In this document: positions 8,788-18,160 of the stretch, one piece after another
Layout: every line of letters starts with the position of its first letter
Position numbering within the stretch: the stretch's first letter is position 1
NCBI RefSeq assembly: GCF_902459695.1
Contig: NZ_CABPRZ010000002.1
Coordinates: 124,001-188,000 of the forward strand
Direction: 5' to 3'
Source of the DNA: Pandoraea terrae
GTDB taxonomy: Bacteria > Pseudomonadota > Gammaproteobacteria > Burkholderiales > Burkholderiaceae
DNA length: 64,000 nucleotides
The notes under the pieces: generated by a model
What the model was told of the DNA's origin: nothing
The model's database searches: none
What the model saw: the letters and a program-made list of their open reading frames with translations, nothing else
Made by a program: the position numbers and the translations under genes

Positions 8788-9918
8788 ATGAATTTCCAGC
8801 ATACCGAAGACCGCCGCATGCTGGCGGATACGCTGAACCGGTTCGTCAGCGAGCAGTACAGCTTCGAGACGCGCGACAAAATCGCGCGCACTTCGACGGG
8901 TTTCAGCCGCGAAATGTGGGGCCGCTTTGCGGAACTGGGCATCATCGGTGCGCTTCTCAGCGAAGCCGATGGCGGCTTTGGCGGCGAAGGCTTTGATATC
9001 GCCGTCGTGTTCGAGAGTCTCGGACGCGGCCTCGTGGTCGAGCCGTTCCTCGGCGCATTGGTCGTCGGGCAAGCGATCACCAAGGCAGGCACCGATAGGC
9101 AAAAGACGTTGTTGTCCAAGTTGATAGAAGGCGGTGCGTTTGCGGCACTTGCGCACGACGAACCCGGCTCGCATTACGAACTGTCGAAGGTATCGGCGCG
9201 TGCCCTGCCCCACGCCGACGGCTGGGTGCTCAAGGGTGCCAAGGCCGTCGTGCAGCAGGGCGAAGAAGCCGACGTCTTCCTTGTCTCGGCGCGCACGAGC
9301 GGCGATGACGACGCCCAGGACGGCATCTCGCTATTTCTCGTGCCGCGCGATGCCACTGGCCTTGCTGTGCGCGGTTATCGCAAGATCGACGGTGGACGGG
9401 CCGCCGAAGTCGTCTTCGACGAGGTGCACCTCGGCGACGACGCATTGCTCGGCGGGAAAGATGCGGGATACGCGACACTCGAACATAGCATCGGCTTCGG
9501 CGTGCTGGCGTTGTGCGCCGAGGCGCTCGGTGCGATGGACGTCGCCAAGGAACACACGCTCGAGTATCTGCGCACGCGCAAGCAGTTTGGCGTCGCGATC
9601 GGCAGCTTCCAGGCGCTGCAGCACCGCATGGCCGACGTGTTACTGGAAATCGAGCAGGCGCGCTCGGCGGTCATCAATGCTGCCGCCGCGCTCGGCGCGG
9701 ACCGCATCGCGCGTGAGCGAGCCCTGTCGGCAGCGAAGTACAGCATCGGCCGAATTGGTACGCGCGTCGCCGAGGAGTGCATCCAGTTGCACGGCGGCAT
9801 CGGCATGACGTGGGAGTTGCCGCTTGCACATTACGCGAAACGGCTGGTCATGATCGACCATCAACTGGGCGACGAAGACCACCATCTCGAACGCTATATC
9901 TCGCTTGGCCGGAGTTGA
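8788..9918 (+). CDS. Acyl-CoA dehydrogenase, PimD-like small subunit
   Basis: A 376-residue acyl-CoA dehydrogenase paralogue beginning MNFQHTEDRRMLADTLNRFV. It has the C-terminal helical domain with RKQFGVAIGSFQALQHRMAD and ECIQLHGGIGMTWELPLAHY. It resembles the small subunit of paired dehydrogenases such as PimD, and probably pairs with the preceding gene product. Electrons would go to ETF. It lies directly before a CoA-transferase, suggesting activation and oxidation of one acid substrate. Confidence 0.88.
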   Translation: MNFQHTEDRRMLADTLNRFVSEQYSFETRDKIARTSTGFSREMWGRFAELGIIGALLSEADGGFGGEGFDIAVVFESLGRGLVVEPFLGALVVGQAITKAGTDRQKTLLSKLIEGGAFAALAHDEPGSHYELSKVSARALPHADGWVLKGAKAVVQQGEEADVFLVSARTSGDDDAQDGISLFLVPRDATGLAVRGYRKIDGGRAAEVVFDEVHLGDDALLGGKDAGYATLEHSIGFGVLALCAEALGAMDVAKEHTLEYLRTRKQFGVAIGSFQALQHRMADVLLEIEQARSAVINAAAALGADRIARERALSAAKYSIGRIGTRVAEECIQLHGGIGMTWELPLAHYAKRLVMIDHQLGDEDHHLERYISLGRS

Positions 9919-9922
9919 CGTC

Positions 9923-11131
9923 ATGTCGAACCGGACTACCTCGCTGCCGCTCGACGGCGTTCGCGTGCTCGATCTCTCGCGCGTACTTGCCGGACCGTGG
10001 TGCGGCATGGTGCTGGGTGACCTCGGGGCTGAAGTCATCAAGGTCGAGCACCCGAAGCGCGGCGATGATACCCGCGATTGGGGCTTGCGCGTCGGCGCCA
10101 CCGAGACGGCGTATTTCAACAGCGTCAACCGCAACAAACGCTCGGTAAGCCTCGATTTGCAAACCGCTGAAGGCCAGCAGATCGCACGCGTGCTGGCACA
10201 GAAGAGCGACGTCGTGATCCAGAATTTCAAGTTCGGCGGCGCGCAGAAGCTGGGCCTCGGATACGAGCAGTTGACACAGGACCACGCGGCGCTGATCTAC
10301 TGCTCGATTTCCGGATATGACAGTACTGGACCGGAAGCCGCGCGGCCTGGCTACGATCTGGTCGTCCAGGGGGAGGCGGGACTGATGGCCCTTAACGGCG
10401 AAGCCGATCAGCCGCCCTTGAAGTTCGGCGTGGCTGCTGTCGACCTCTTCACCGGGATGTACTCGGCCCAGGCCGTGCTCGCAGCACTTTTCGAGCGCCA
10501 GAAGACCGGCAAGGGCCGCCACATCGAAATGGCGCTATTCGATTGCGGCCTGATGATCACCGCGTACTACGGGCTGGAAGCGCTGATCATGGGCGAGGAC
10601 CCGCCGCGCTATGGCAACGCACATCCTTCGATCGTGCCCTACGGCGTATTCGACGCGGCCGACGGGCCGCTCGTCATCACGGTCGGCAATAACCGTCAGT
10701 TCGAGCGCTTCTGTCACGAAGTGATCGAACGTCCGGATCTTGCCGACGACGAGCGGTTCAAGACGAATCTCGGCCGCGCAGCGAACCGCGAGGTTCTCGT
10801 GCCGGAACTCAACCGCGAGATCGGCATGAGAAAGCGTCAGGTATTGCTGGAGCAGCTGGCCCAGGCCGGCATTCCCTGTGGCGAAGTCCTCGGTCTTCAC
10901 GAGGCGCTCACCTCGAAGCGGGCCACGGACGCCGGGCTCGTAACCACGCAGCCGCATCCGGTGGCCGGCAGCACGCATGTTCTTGCGCCGCCGTATCGCA
11001 TCGACGGCGAACGTTTGCCGGTACGAAGCGCGCCGCCGCAACTCGGGGAAGGCACGAAGGACGTGCTTCAGTCGCTGCTCGGCCTGTCGAACGAACGGCT
11101 CTCCCAATTGAAGGCTAACGGCGTGGTTTGA
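9923..11131 (+). CDS. CaiB/BaiF (class III) CoA-transferase
   Basis: A family III CoA-transferase of 402 residues. It has the N-terminal LPLDGVRVLDLSRVLAGPWC and the LGDLGAEVIKVEHPKRGDDTR motif, whose Asp region precedes the catalytic aspartate (YDLVVQGEAG is the usual later block). Such enzymes move CoA between acids such as succinate/formate and a substrate acid. ATG 9923 with GGAG ten bases upstream is preferred over a TTG at 9905. It closes the group with the two acyl-CoA dehydrogenases, probably loading their substrate. Confidence 0.9.
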   Translation: MSNRTTSLPLDGVRVLDLSRVLAGPWCGMVLGDLGAEVIKVEHPKRGDDTRDWGLRVGATETAYFNSVNRNKRSVSLDLQTAEGQQIARVLAQKSDVVIQNFKFGGAQKLGLGYEQLTQDHAALIYCSISGYDSTGPEAARPGYDLVVQGEAGLMALNGEADQPPLKFGVAAVDLFTGMYSAQAVLAALFERQKTGKGRHIEMALFDCGLMITAYYGLEALIMGEDPPRYGNAHPSIVPYGVFDAADGPLVITVGNNRQFERFCHEVIERPDLADDERFKTNLGRAANREVLVPELNREIGMRKRQVLLEQLAQAGIPCGEVLGLHEALTSKRATDAGLVTTQPHPVAGSTHVLAPPYRIDGERLPVRSAPPQLGEGTKDVLQSLLGLSNERLSQLKANGVV

Positions 11132-11204
11132 CCACTGTTCCAGTGTCTGTCCGGCGCGCCTGAACCCCCACCCCCTGAAAAACCCTGAGTTGAATAGGCG
11201 TCAA

Positions 11205-11230
11205 CTTGTATTATAAGATGATGACACGAT
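11205..11230 (+). promoter_or_regulatory. Candidate GntR operator upstream of ltnD
   Basis: Twenty of 26 bases match the element at 18097-18122 before the gntR gene: CTTGTAT, four variable bases, AGATGA, then a tail ending ACGAT. The sequence lies 29 bp before the ltnD start. An inverted repeat ATGACA-N6-TGTCAT (11221-11238) overlaps its right end. Occurrence in both promoters of one regulon is the evidence; binding is inferred. Confidence 0.6.
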
Positions 11231-11258
11231 GATGTCATAAGACGTATGGAGACAAGCA

Positions 11259-12173
11259 ATGAGTCAACACAAGACCCTGGGTGTTGTCGGCCTGGGTTCG
11301 ATGGGCTTCGGCGCGGCAATTAGCGCCGTGCGCCGCGACGTGGAAACATGGGGGTTCGATCTCAACCCGCTCGCCTGCGAACGCTTTGCCGCCGAAGGCG
11401 GGCGGGTCGCGCAAAGCCTTTCCGAGCTGGCACACCATAGCGACGTTGTCTTGCTGCTCGTGGTCAACGCATCCCAGACCGAGCGCGTGCTGTTCGACCC
11501 TGACGGCATTGCCGCACATTTGAAACCGGGTTCGGTCGTCGTCACCGCTGCCACCGTAGACCCCGCCCTGCCCCCCCAATGGGAGGCACGGCTTGCCGAG
11601 CGGCAAATCCATCTCATCGACGGCCCCGTGTCCGGCGGCGCCGCCAAGGCCGCCGACGGGGCGATGACGGTGATGGCGTCAGGCCGCCCCGAGGCCTTCG
11701 CTGCTGCCGAGCCGCTGCTGGCCGCCTACGCCGGCAAGGTCTACCGTCTTGGCGACAGGGCCGGCATCGGCTCGACGGTGAAGATGGTCAATCAGCATCT
11801 GGCGGGCGTGCATATCGCGGCAGCATGCGAGGCCATGGCATTGGGCATCCGCGCCGGCGCCGCCCCCGACCAACTGTATGAGGTCATTTGCAACTCGGCC
11901 GGCATGAGCTGGATGTTTCAGAACCGCGTGCCCCACATCCTCGAGGGCGATTACACCGCGCTGTCGGCCGTCAACATCTTCGTGAAGGATCTTGGCATCG
12001 TGCTCGACGCGGCGCGCCAGCTCGCCTTTCCGTTGCCGCTCGCATCGGCGGCGCACCAGCTCTACCTCGGCACTGCGGCGGCCGGATATGGCTTTGAGGA
12101 CGACAGCGCGGTGATCAAGTTGTATGCCGCCCTGACCGGGATCGCGCTGCCTCAGGCACGGGAGGCAGCGTGA
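11259..12173 (+). CDS. ltnD: L-threonate dehydrogenase
   Basis: This is a beta-hydroxyacid dehydrogenase of 304 residues. In the family it oxidises L-threonate at C2 with NAD+. The Rossmann motif is GLGSMGFGAA near residue 9, the substrate loop is DGPVSGGAAKAADGAM, and the catalytic Lys is in GSTVKMVNQHLAGVH. Assignment as LtnD rather than another 3-hydroxyisobutyrate-dehydrogenase relative rests on the following otnK, otnC, otnI and denD genes, the set described for tetronate catabolism. It is the first gene of the operon, with a GGAGACAAG ribosome site, and its stop overlaps the otnK start. Confidence 0.9.
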   Translation: MSQHKTLGVVGLGSMGFGAAISAVRRDVETWGFDLNPLACERFAAEGGRVAQSLSELAHHSDVVLLLVVNASQTERVLFDPDGIAAHLKPGSVVVTAATVDPALPPQWEARLAERQIHLIDGPVSGGAAKAADGAMTVMASGRPEAFAAAEPLLAAYAGKVYRLGDRAGIGSTVKMVNQHLAGVHIAAACEAMALGIRAGAAPDQLYEVICNSAGMSWMFQNRVPHILEGDYTALSAVNIFVKDLGIVLDAARQLAFPLPLASAAHQLYLGTAAAGYGFEDDSAVIKLYAALTGIALPQAREAA

Positions 12174-13420
12174 GACTCGGCGTTATCGCGGACGATTTCA
12201 CCGGCGCTACCGATGTCGCCAGCATGTTGGTTCGCGCCGGCATGCGCGCGGTGCAGGTCATCGGCGTCCCCGACGGCCCTGTTCCCGACGCAGACGCGGT
12301 GGTCGTGGCGCTCAAATCGCGCACAGTGCCGGCAAGCGAAGCCGTGCGAGATTCGCTCGCCGCACTCGCATGGCTACGCGCAGGCGGCGCACGCCAGTGC
12401 TATTTCAAATACTGCTCGACCTTCGATTCGACGGCGGCCGGTAACATCGGCCCCGTGGCTGAAGCGCTGATGCAGGCGCTCGATACCGACTTCACCATCG
12501 CCTGCCCTGCCTTTCCCGAGAACGGGCGTACGGTTTTTCGCGGCCACCTGTTCGTTGGCGACCAACTGCTGTCCGATTCCGGCATGCGCCACCATCCACT
12601 CACGCCAATGACCGACAGCAACCTGCCGAACGTATTGCAGACGCAGATGCAAAGCCGCGTCGGGCTGGTGCGGTACGACACCGTCGCGCGCGGTGAAGCG
12701 GCCCTGCGCCAGCGTTTCGATGCGCTGCGCGCCGAGGGTGTGCGCTGCGCCGTGGTCGATGCGATCTCCAACGAGGACCTGCACGCCATTGCCGCCGCAT
12801 GTGCCGACATGCCCTTGCTGACCGCAGGCTCGGGTGTGGCGCTCGGACTGCCTGACGTCTACGCGGCCCGAGGCTGGCTGAGCCCCGACGCTCGCGCCGC
12901 CGATCTCGGGCGCGTCGGAGGACGGGGTGCGGTGCTGTCCGGCTCTTGCTCGCAAGCGACCAACGCGCAAGTCCGGCATTGGATCGACACCGGCCGCCCC
13001 GCCCTGCGCATCGATCCTCGCGACCTCGCCGCAGGGCGCGCGACAGCCCGACAGGCACTGGGCTGGGCGCTGGCGCAACCCGAGCCGGTCCTTGTCTATG
13101 CCACATCGAGTCCGGATGACGTCCGCGCGGTGCAGGCCGAACTTGGCGTGGAACGCGCCGGGCACCTGGTCGAGCAATGCCTCGCGGACATTGCGCGAGG
13201 TCTCGTGGCCGAGGATGTGCGTCGTCTTGTGATCGCGGGCGGCGAAACGTCCGGCGCAGTGGTCCGGGCGCTCGGCGTTACGCAATTGCGTATCGGCGCC
13301 GCGATCGATCCGGGCGTGCCATGGACGCGCGTCGAGGGCCGGCCGCTGCTGCTTGCGCTCAAATCGGGCAACTTCGGCGCCGTCGATTTCTTCACCAAGG
13401 CATTACAACAGGTGGAATAA
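12170..13420 (+). CDS. otnK: 3-oxo-tetronate kinase
   Basis: A four-carbon acid sugar kinase (former DUF1537 family), 416 residues. It phosphorylates 3-oxo-tetronate at O4 with ATP. The N-terminal domain begins RLGVIADDFTGATDVASMLV (substrate side). The C-terminal nucleotide domain contains the glycine-rich VIAGGETSGAVVRALG and ends LALKSGNFGAVDFF, both characteristic. The GTG start overlaps the ltnD stop (GTGA). Confidence 0.93.
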   Translation: MRLGVIADDFTGATDVASMLVRAGMRAVQVIGVPDGPVPDADAVVVALKSRTVPASEAVRDSLAALAWLRAGGARQCYFKYCSTFDSTAAGNIGPVAEALMQALDTDFTIACPAFPENGRTVFRGHLFVGDQLLSDSGMRHHPLTPMTDSNLPNVLQTQMQSRVGLVRYDTVARGEAALRQRFDALRAEGVRCAVVDAISNEDLHAIAAACADMPLLTAGSGVALGLPDVYAARGWLSPDARAADLGRVGGRGAVLSGSCSQATNAQVRHWIDTGRPALRIDPRDLAAGRATARQALGWALAQPEPVLVYATSSPDDVRAVQAELGVERAGHLVEQCLADIARGLVAEDVRRLVIAGGETSGAVVRALGVTQLRIGAAIDPGVPWTRVEGRPLLLALKSGNFGAVDFFTKALQQVE

Positions 13421-13423
13421 GCC

Positions 13424-14098
13424 ATGAACCATGATCAAGCGTCGTTGCGCAGTGAAATTTGCCGTGTCGGCCGCTCGTTGTTCGAGCGCGGTTACGTGCA
13501 CGCCACCGCCGGGAACATCAGTGTGCAACTTGACGCCGCACAAGGCGGCGGCTTCCTGATCACGCCCACCGACGCCTGCCTGGGATTCCTGGCGCCCGAA
13601 CGCATCGCCTGGGTCGACGCCGACGGCCACCAGCGAAGCGGCGATCGCGCAAGCAAGACGCTCGCGTTACACCGGCGAATCTACGAGGCCGAGCCCGAAG
13701 CGCGTTGCGTGATTCATACCCACTCCACGCACCTGGTCGCGCTCACGTTGCAAGGGGTGGCAACGCCCGACGCCATTCTGCCGCCGATCACGCCCTACTT
13801 CGTGATGAAGGTCGGCCGCGTGCCTTTGATTCCTTATCACCGCCCCGGTGATCCGCAAGCGGCTGAAGCGGTGGCCGAGGCCATCGACGCGGCGCGTCGG
13901 CGTGGCGTCCCGATCCGCGCCGTGATGCTCGACCGGCTCGGCCCCAATGTGTGGCACGACACCCCCGGCAGCGCCATGGCAACACTGGAGGAGCTCGAGG
14001 AAACGGCTCGCCTCTGGATGACCGTCAATCCGCGTCCGGCGCCGCTGGACGATGCGCGGATAGAAGAACTGCGGCGCGTCTTCGGCGCGCACTGGTAA
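13424..14098 (+). CDS. otnC: 3-oxo-tetronate 4-phosphate decarboxylase (class II aldolase family)
   Basis: A 224-residue class II aldolase/adducin-family protein. In this pathway it decarboxylates 3-oxo-tetronate 4-phosphate to dihydroxyacetone phosphate and CO2. The zinc ligands lie in HTHSTHLVAL near residue 105, and GNISVQL near the N-terminus is the phosphate-binding loop region. It starts 3 bp after otnK. The surrounding genes favour OtnC over L-fuculose-phosphate aldolase. Confidence 0.9.
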   Translation: MNHDQASLRSEICRVGRSLFERGYVHATAGNISVQLDAAQGGGFLITPTDACLGFLAPERIAWVDADGHQRSGDRASKTLALHRRIYEAEPEARCVIHTHSTHLVALTLQGVATPDAILPPITPYFVMKVGRVPLIPYHRPGDPQAAEAVAEAIDAARRRGVPIRAVMLDRLGPNVWHDTPGSAMATLEELEETARLWMTVNPRPAPLDDARIEELRRVFGAHW

Positions 14099-14189
14099 AC
14101 ACCGGGACGAGCGCATGCCGCCGCCTCGAATCAACGCAAGGCAGCACCCACAACAAGAACATATCCATCAACCTGGAGGAGATTTATCC

Positions 14190-15503
14190 ATGAGCACCAG
14201 CCTTGCCGCCCCGCAAGCGGGCGCAACTGCATCGAGCCGCGAGGATGCCGTATTTCGCAAAGTGTCGTGGCGCATCGTGCCGCTGATCGTCCTGTGTTAC
14301 GTCGTGTCGTATCTGGACCGCGTAAACGTCGGCTTTGCGAAGCTGCAAATGTCGCAACAGCTCGGGTTCAGCGAAACCATATTCGGCTTGGGCGCCGGCA
14401 TCTTCTTCTTCGGCTACTTTCTGTTCGAGGTGCCGAGCAATCTTGCACTGAATCGCTTCGGCGCCAAGGTGTGGATCGCGCGGATCATGATCACCTGGGG
14501 TCTGATCTCGGCCTGCTTCGTTTTCGTTTCGACGCCCACCTCTTTCTACGTGATGCGCTTCCTCCTCGGCCTCGCCGAAGCGGGCTTCTACCCCGGCATC
14601 ATCATGTATCTGACGCATTGGTATCCATCGCACCGCCGCGCCAAGATCGTGGCCATGTTCATGTCGGCGATCCCCGTGTCGGGCATATTCGGCAATCCGT
14701 TGTCCGGCCTGATCATGGACGCCTTCGGTGGCGCGGGCGGATGGGCCGGCTGGCAGTGGATGTTCCTGTTCGAGGCGCTTCCGGCGGTTGTGGTGGGTCT
14801 TGTGGTGTTCTGGTATCTCGACAACTCGGTTGCCGATGCAAAATGGCTCGACGACGACGAGAAGCGGATTGTCGCGAACGCCATAGCGGAAGACCGCAAG
14901 CACAAGAATGAAGGCGCCCCCGCCATGAGCGCTTTCAGCGACAAGCGCGTGTGGTTCATGAGCCTGATCTATTTTTGTTTCGTCATGGGCCAGTACGGCC
15001 TGACGTTCTGGATGCCGACCTTCATCAAGTCGACGGGCATCAAGGGGAATTTGATGATCGGCGTGCTCAGCGCGATTCCGTTCCTCGCCGCCGTGGTCGC
15101 AATGAACCTGTTCGGACGCAGCGCCGACGCGCGCCGCGAGCGCCGCTGGCACCTTGTGATTCCCGCCTTGATGGGTACGGTCGGCTTCGCCGTCGCTGCG
15201 GCGTATTCGCAAAGCACGGCGGTGTCGCTGGTGTCTCTTTCACTCGCCGCCGCAGGCGTGTTGACCTGCGCCCCGCTATTCTGGTCGCTTCCGACTGCAT
15301 TCCTCGGCGGGGCCGCTGCCGCAGCGGGTATCGCCGTGATCAATTCCGTGGGCAACCTCGCCGGCTTCGTCAGTCCATTCGTGATCGGCGCGCTCAAGGA
15401 CGCCACGGGCAGCGCGGCCGCCGGCATGTATGTGCTTGCCGCCAGCCTCGTCGTCGGCGTGATCTGCGTGCTGAAAACGCCCGCGGCGCTGGTTAACCGC
15501 TAG
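14190..15503 (+). CDS. MFS transporter, ACS family (probable tetronate importer)
   Basis: A 437-residue major facilitator of the anion:cation symporter type. [15 protein letters not shown] in TM1 and [18 protein letters not shown] in TM2 are the family hallmarks, as in galactonate and phthalate permeases. Start ATG 14190 is chosen for GGAGGA nine bases upstream. The location between otnC and otnI indicates that it imports threonate and/or erythronate across the inner membrane. This is inference from context. Confidence 0.88.
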   Translation: MSTSLAAPQAGATASSREDAVFRKVSWRIVPLIVLCYVVSYLDRVNVGFAKLQMSQQLGFSETIFGLGAGIFFFGYFLFEVPSNLALNRFGAKVWIARIMITWGLISACFVFVSTPTSFYVMRFLLGLAEAGFYPGIIMYLTHWYPSHRRAKIVAMFMSAIPVSGIFGNPLSGLIMDAFGGAGGWAGWQWMFLFEALPAVVVGLVVFWYLDNSVADAKWLDDDEKRIVANAIAEDRKHKNEGAPAMSAFSDKRVWFMSLIYFCFVMGQYGLTFWMPTFIKSTGIKGNLMIGVLSAIPFLAAVVAMNLFGRSADARRERRWHLVIPALMGTVGFAVAAAYSQSTAVSLVSLSLAAAGVLTCAPLFWSLPTAFLGGAAAAAGIAVINSVGNLAGFVSPFVIGALKDATGSAAAGMYVLAASLVVGVICVLKTPAALVNR

Positions 15504-15522
15504 ACCTGGAGCCAAGTACGAC

Positions 15523-16311
15523 ATGCCAAGATTTGCCGCCAACCTGACCATGATGTACTCGGAACACGCGTTTCTCGACCGCTTTGCGGCCGCGGCACGC
15601 GACGGCTTCCGAGCGGTCGAATACCTTTTTCCGTACGAGTATCCGGCCGCCGAAATTGCCCGCCGCCTGCGCGAAAGCGGGCTGACCCAGGCGCTGTTCA
15701 ATCTGCCGCCCGGCGACTGGGCGGCCGGCGAGCGCGGTATTGCCGCGTTGCCGGGGCGCGAAACGGAATTTGAAGATTCGCTCGCGCTGGCCCTGCACTA
15801 CGCGACGGCGACAGACTGCCACCGCCTGCACGCCATGGCGGGCCTTGTGCCGGTCGACGCCGACCGCACGGCCGCGCATGAGACCTACGTGTCGAATCTT
15901 CGGTTCGCGGCGCGGCGGTGTGCGCAGCGCGCCATTACGCTGCTGATCGAGCCGATCAACACGCGCGACATGCCCGGTTATTTTCTGAATACGCAGCAGC
16001 AAGCGCACGACATCGTTCTCGCGGTCGGAGAACCCAATCTGAAGGTGCAGATGGACGCGTATCACTGCCAGATCATGGAAGGCGACATCACAATGCGCCT
16101 GCGCAAGCACTTCGCGGGCGTCGGTCACGTGCAGATCGCCGGTGTGCCGGATCGCCATGAGCCGGATGACAACGAGCTCAACTATGCCTTTTTGTTCGCC
16201 CAGCTCGATGCACTCGGCTACGATGGCTACGTCGGCTGCGAATACCGGCCCCGTGCCGGCACATCGGATGGCTTGGCCTGGTTTCAGCCCTGGAAGGAGG
16301 CACAACGATGA
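15523..16311 (+). CDS. otnI: 2-oxo-tetronate isomerase (hydroxypyruvate isomerase family)
   Basis: A 262-residue TIM-barrel protein of the hydroxypyruvate isomerase family ([20 protein letters not shown] at the start). Candidate metal and acid residues lie in [27 protein letters not shown] and VGCEYRP. OtnI converts the 2-oxo-tetronate made by LtnD or DenD into 3-oxo-tetronate for OtnK. It ends overlapping the denD start (ATGA). Plain hydroxypyruvate isomerase is the alternative, but the operon argues for OtnI. Confidence 0.88.
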   Translation: MPRFAANLTMMYSEHAFLDRFAAAARDGFRAVEYLFPYEYPAAEIARRLRESGLTQALFNLPPGDWAAGERGIAALPGRETEFEDSLALALHYATATDCHRLHAMAGLVPVDADRTAAHETYVSNLRFAARRCAQRAITLLIEPINTRDMPGYFLNTQQQAHDIVLAVGEPNLKVQMDAYHCQIMEGDITMRLRKHFAGVGHVQIAGVPDRHEPDDNELNYAFLFAQLDALGYDGYVGCEYRPRAGTSDGLAWFQPWKEAQR

Positions 16312-17273
16312 AACTGCTGATTACCGGTGGCGCCGGCTTTCTCGGCGCACGGCTCGCGCGCCGGCTGTTGGCGAGCGGCGTGCTTGATGGCCGCGCGATT
16401 GATCGCCTGGTGCTGGCCGATCTGGCGGCGCCCGCCGACGATCTGCGTTCCGACCCGCGTGTCGAGGTCCGTGTCGGTACTGTGCTCGCGTTGGCGAAGG
16501 CGCTTGGGGAGGAACGCTTCGACGGCGTGTTCCACCTTGCCTCGGCCGTGTCATCCGAATGCGAGGCGAATTTCGAACTCGGCATGCAGTCGAACCTGGA
16601 CAGCACGCGCGCGCTCCTCGACGCCTTGCGCGCTGCCGGCAACGTGCCCAAACTGGTATTTTCGAGTTCGGTCGCCGTGTTCGGCAGCGACCCGGCACTG
16701 CCCCTGCCGGCTGTCGTGCGCGACGACACGCTGCCGACCCCGCAATCATCGTACGGCGTGCAGAAGTTCATCTGTGAACAACTGGTGGCCGACTATACGC
16801 GCAAGGGGTTCATCGACGGCCGCACTGCGCGACTGATGACCGTGTCGGTACGCCCGGGCCGGCCCAACGGTGCGGCGTCGAGTTTCCTCTCAGGCATCAT
16901 CCGGGAGCCGTTGGCGGGGCTCGAAGCGGTTTGCCCGGTATCACCCGAGACCGAAGTGGCGCTCGCATCACCGGCCAACACCGTTGCAGGACTCATTGCC
17001 GTGTTCGAGGCCGGACGCGATGCGTTCGGCGGGCGCACCGCGCTCAGCCTGCCGGCACTGACTGTGCGTGTACAGGACATGCTCGATGCCTTGGAAAAGG
17101 TGGGAGGCAGCGCGGCGCGCGCGCGTGTGCGCTTCGTCCCCGACCCGGCCATTGCCCGCATCGTCGGCGGCTGGCCGGCGCGTTTCGAATCGCGGCGCAC
17201 AGCCGCCCTGGGGCTGACGGCCGACGCCAATTTCGAAAGCATTGTCGAACAATATCTGCGCGAATCCCGCTGA
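16308..17273 (+). CDS. denD: D-erythronate dehydrogenase (extended SDR)
   Basis: A 321-residue extended short-chain dehydrogenase. The NAD motif is [15 protein letters not shown] at residues 5-19 and the catalytic YxxxK is in [14 protein letters not shown], preceded by FSSSVAVFG. DenD oxidises D-erythronate to 2-oxo-tetronate, giving the operon a second entry point beside LtnD. It is the last gene of the operon; an inverted-repeat terminator separates it from convergent gntR. Confidence 0.9.
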   Translation: MKLLITGGAGFLGARLARRLLASGVLDGRAIDRLVLADLAAPADDLRSDPRVEVRVGTVLALAKALGEERFDGVFHLASAVSSECEANFELGMQSNLDSTRALLDALRAAGNVPKLVFSSSVAVFGSDPALPLPAVVRDDTLPTPQSSYGVQKFICEQLVADYTRKGFIDGRTARLMTVSVRPGRPNGAASSFLSGIIREPLAGLEAVCPVSPETEVALASPANTVAGLIAVFEAGRDAFGGRTALSLPALTVRVQDMLDALEKVGGSAARARVRFVPDPAIARIVGGWPARFESRRTAALGLTADANFESIVEQYLRESR

Positions 17274-17281
17274 CCTCGGCG

Positions 17282-17317
17282 CATCGCCACGGCGGGCGCT
17301 CGCGCGCCATGGCGATG
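17282..17317. terminator. Bidirectional terminator between denD and gntR
   Basis: Outer arms CATCGCCA (17282-17289) and TGGCGATG (17310-17317) pair perfectly, and inner arms GGCGC/GCGCC close a TCGC loop. The structure fills the 47-bp gap between the convergent denD and gntR stops, where a shared terminator is expected. No T run follows. Confidence 0.6.
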
Positions 17318-17320
17318 GTA

Positions 17321-18082
17321 TCAAAGCGTGCGCAGTGTTTGCGCCAGCCGGGCCCCTTCCATATCCCAAAACGCCTGGTCGGCGGCCCGAATACGCCGTA
17401 TCGCGTTGTCCATGTGATTGGCGGCCGCCTTGCGCGCGCCCGTGGGATCGCCTTTTTCGATGGCCTTGACGATCGCGTCGTGCTCACGCAGGACTTCCTG
17501 GAAGAAATCCTCGCGACGCGCCTCGTTTGCGCGCGTGACCTGAACCGCGCTGCGCAGGTATTGGGACAGGTAGTCAAGGGTCGCGATCAGGAACGGATTG
17601 CCGGTTGCCGCCGCAATACTTCGATGGAAATTCACATCCTCCTCCACGCCGTCCAATCCTTTTCGCGCCGCGTCGGCTAGCGCGGTCACCGCATTGCGAA
17701 TCGTCCGCAGGTCCTCGTCGCTGCGGTTGGCCGCAGCCTGCCGTGCCGCCTCCGCTTCGAGCACACGGCGGACCTCGGCCATCTGTACGACGGCTTTGCG
17801 CGAAGCGACGTGACCGGCGTCAAACGCCAGCGGCCTGATGCCGGGCTCTTGGACCACCACCCCGAAACCCTGCCTCGAGACAACGAGTCCCAACGATTTC
17901 AATTGAGAGACGGCCTCACGGATCACCGTGCGACTCACCTTGAACTGCTCGACCAACTGGGCTTCGGACGGCAATTTTTCACCGGCGGGGAACGCGCCGT
18001 CACGGATGTGCTGCGCCAGCGTATCGGCCACCTGCTCGGATAATCGCGCGCCGGCATGCACCGGTTTCAATTCGACTGCCAT
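17321..18082 (-). CDS. GntR family transcriptional regulator, FadR/FCD type
   Basis: A 253-residue regulator. The winged helix is at residues 12-75 (FPAGEKLPSEAQLVEQF, then VSRTVIREAVSQLKSLGLVV). The C-terminal FCD helical domain contains DVNFHRSIAAATGNPFLI with likely metal-ligand His/Asp residues. The start is placed at ATG 18082 (MAVELKPVHAG); reading back to 18127 would cross the candidate operator. It is convergent with the tetronate operon and carries the same 26-bp element in its promoter, so it probably represses that operon and itself until a pathway intermediate binds. Confidence 0.88.
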   Translation of the reverse strand: MAVELKPVHAGARLSEQVADTLAQHIRDGAFPAGEKLPSEAQLVEQFKVSRTVIREAVSQLKSLGLVVSRQGFGVVVQEPGIRPLAFDAGHVASRKAVVQMAEVRRVLEAEAARQAAANRSDEDLRTIRNAVTALADAARKGLDGVEEDVNFHRSIAAATGNPFLIATLDYLSQYLRSAVQVTRANEARREDFFQEVLREHDAIVKAIEKGDPTGARKAAANHMDNAIRRIRAADQAFWDMEGARLAQTLRTL

Positions 18083-18096
18083 AGAAATCTTGTCCG

Positions 18097-18122
18097 CTTG
18101 TATGAGGAGATGACAAGACGAT
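18097..18122 (+). promoter_or_regulatory. Candidate GntR operator upstream of gntR
   Basis: This matches the ltnD promoter element at 11205-11230 in 20 of 26 positions. It lies within a wider inverted repeat TCTTGTC (18088-18094) / GACAAGA (18112-18118), and CTTGT/ACAAG (18097-18101/18113-18117) is also symmetric. The distance to the chosen gntR start is 14 bp, fitting autorepression. Confidence 0.6.
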
Positions 18123-18160
18123 AGCACTGTCCTGGATTGCCGTGGCGGCAGTGTATGCGG

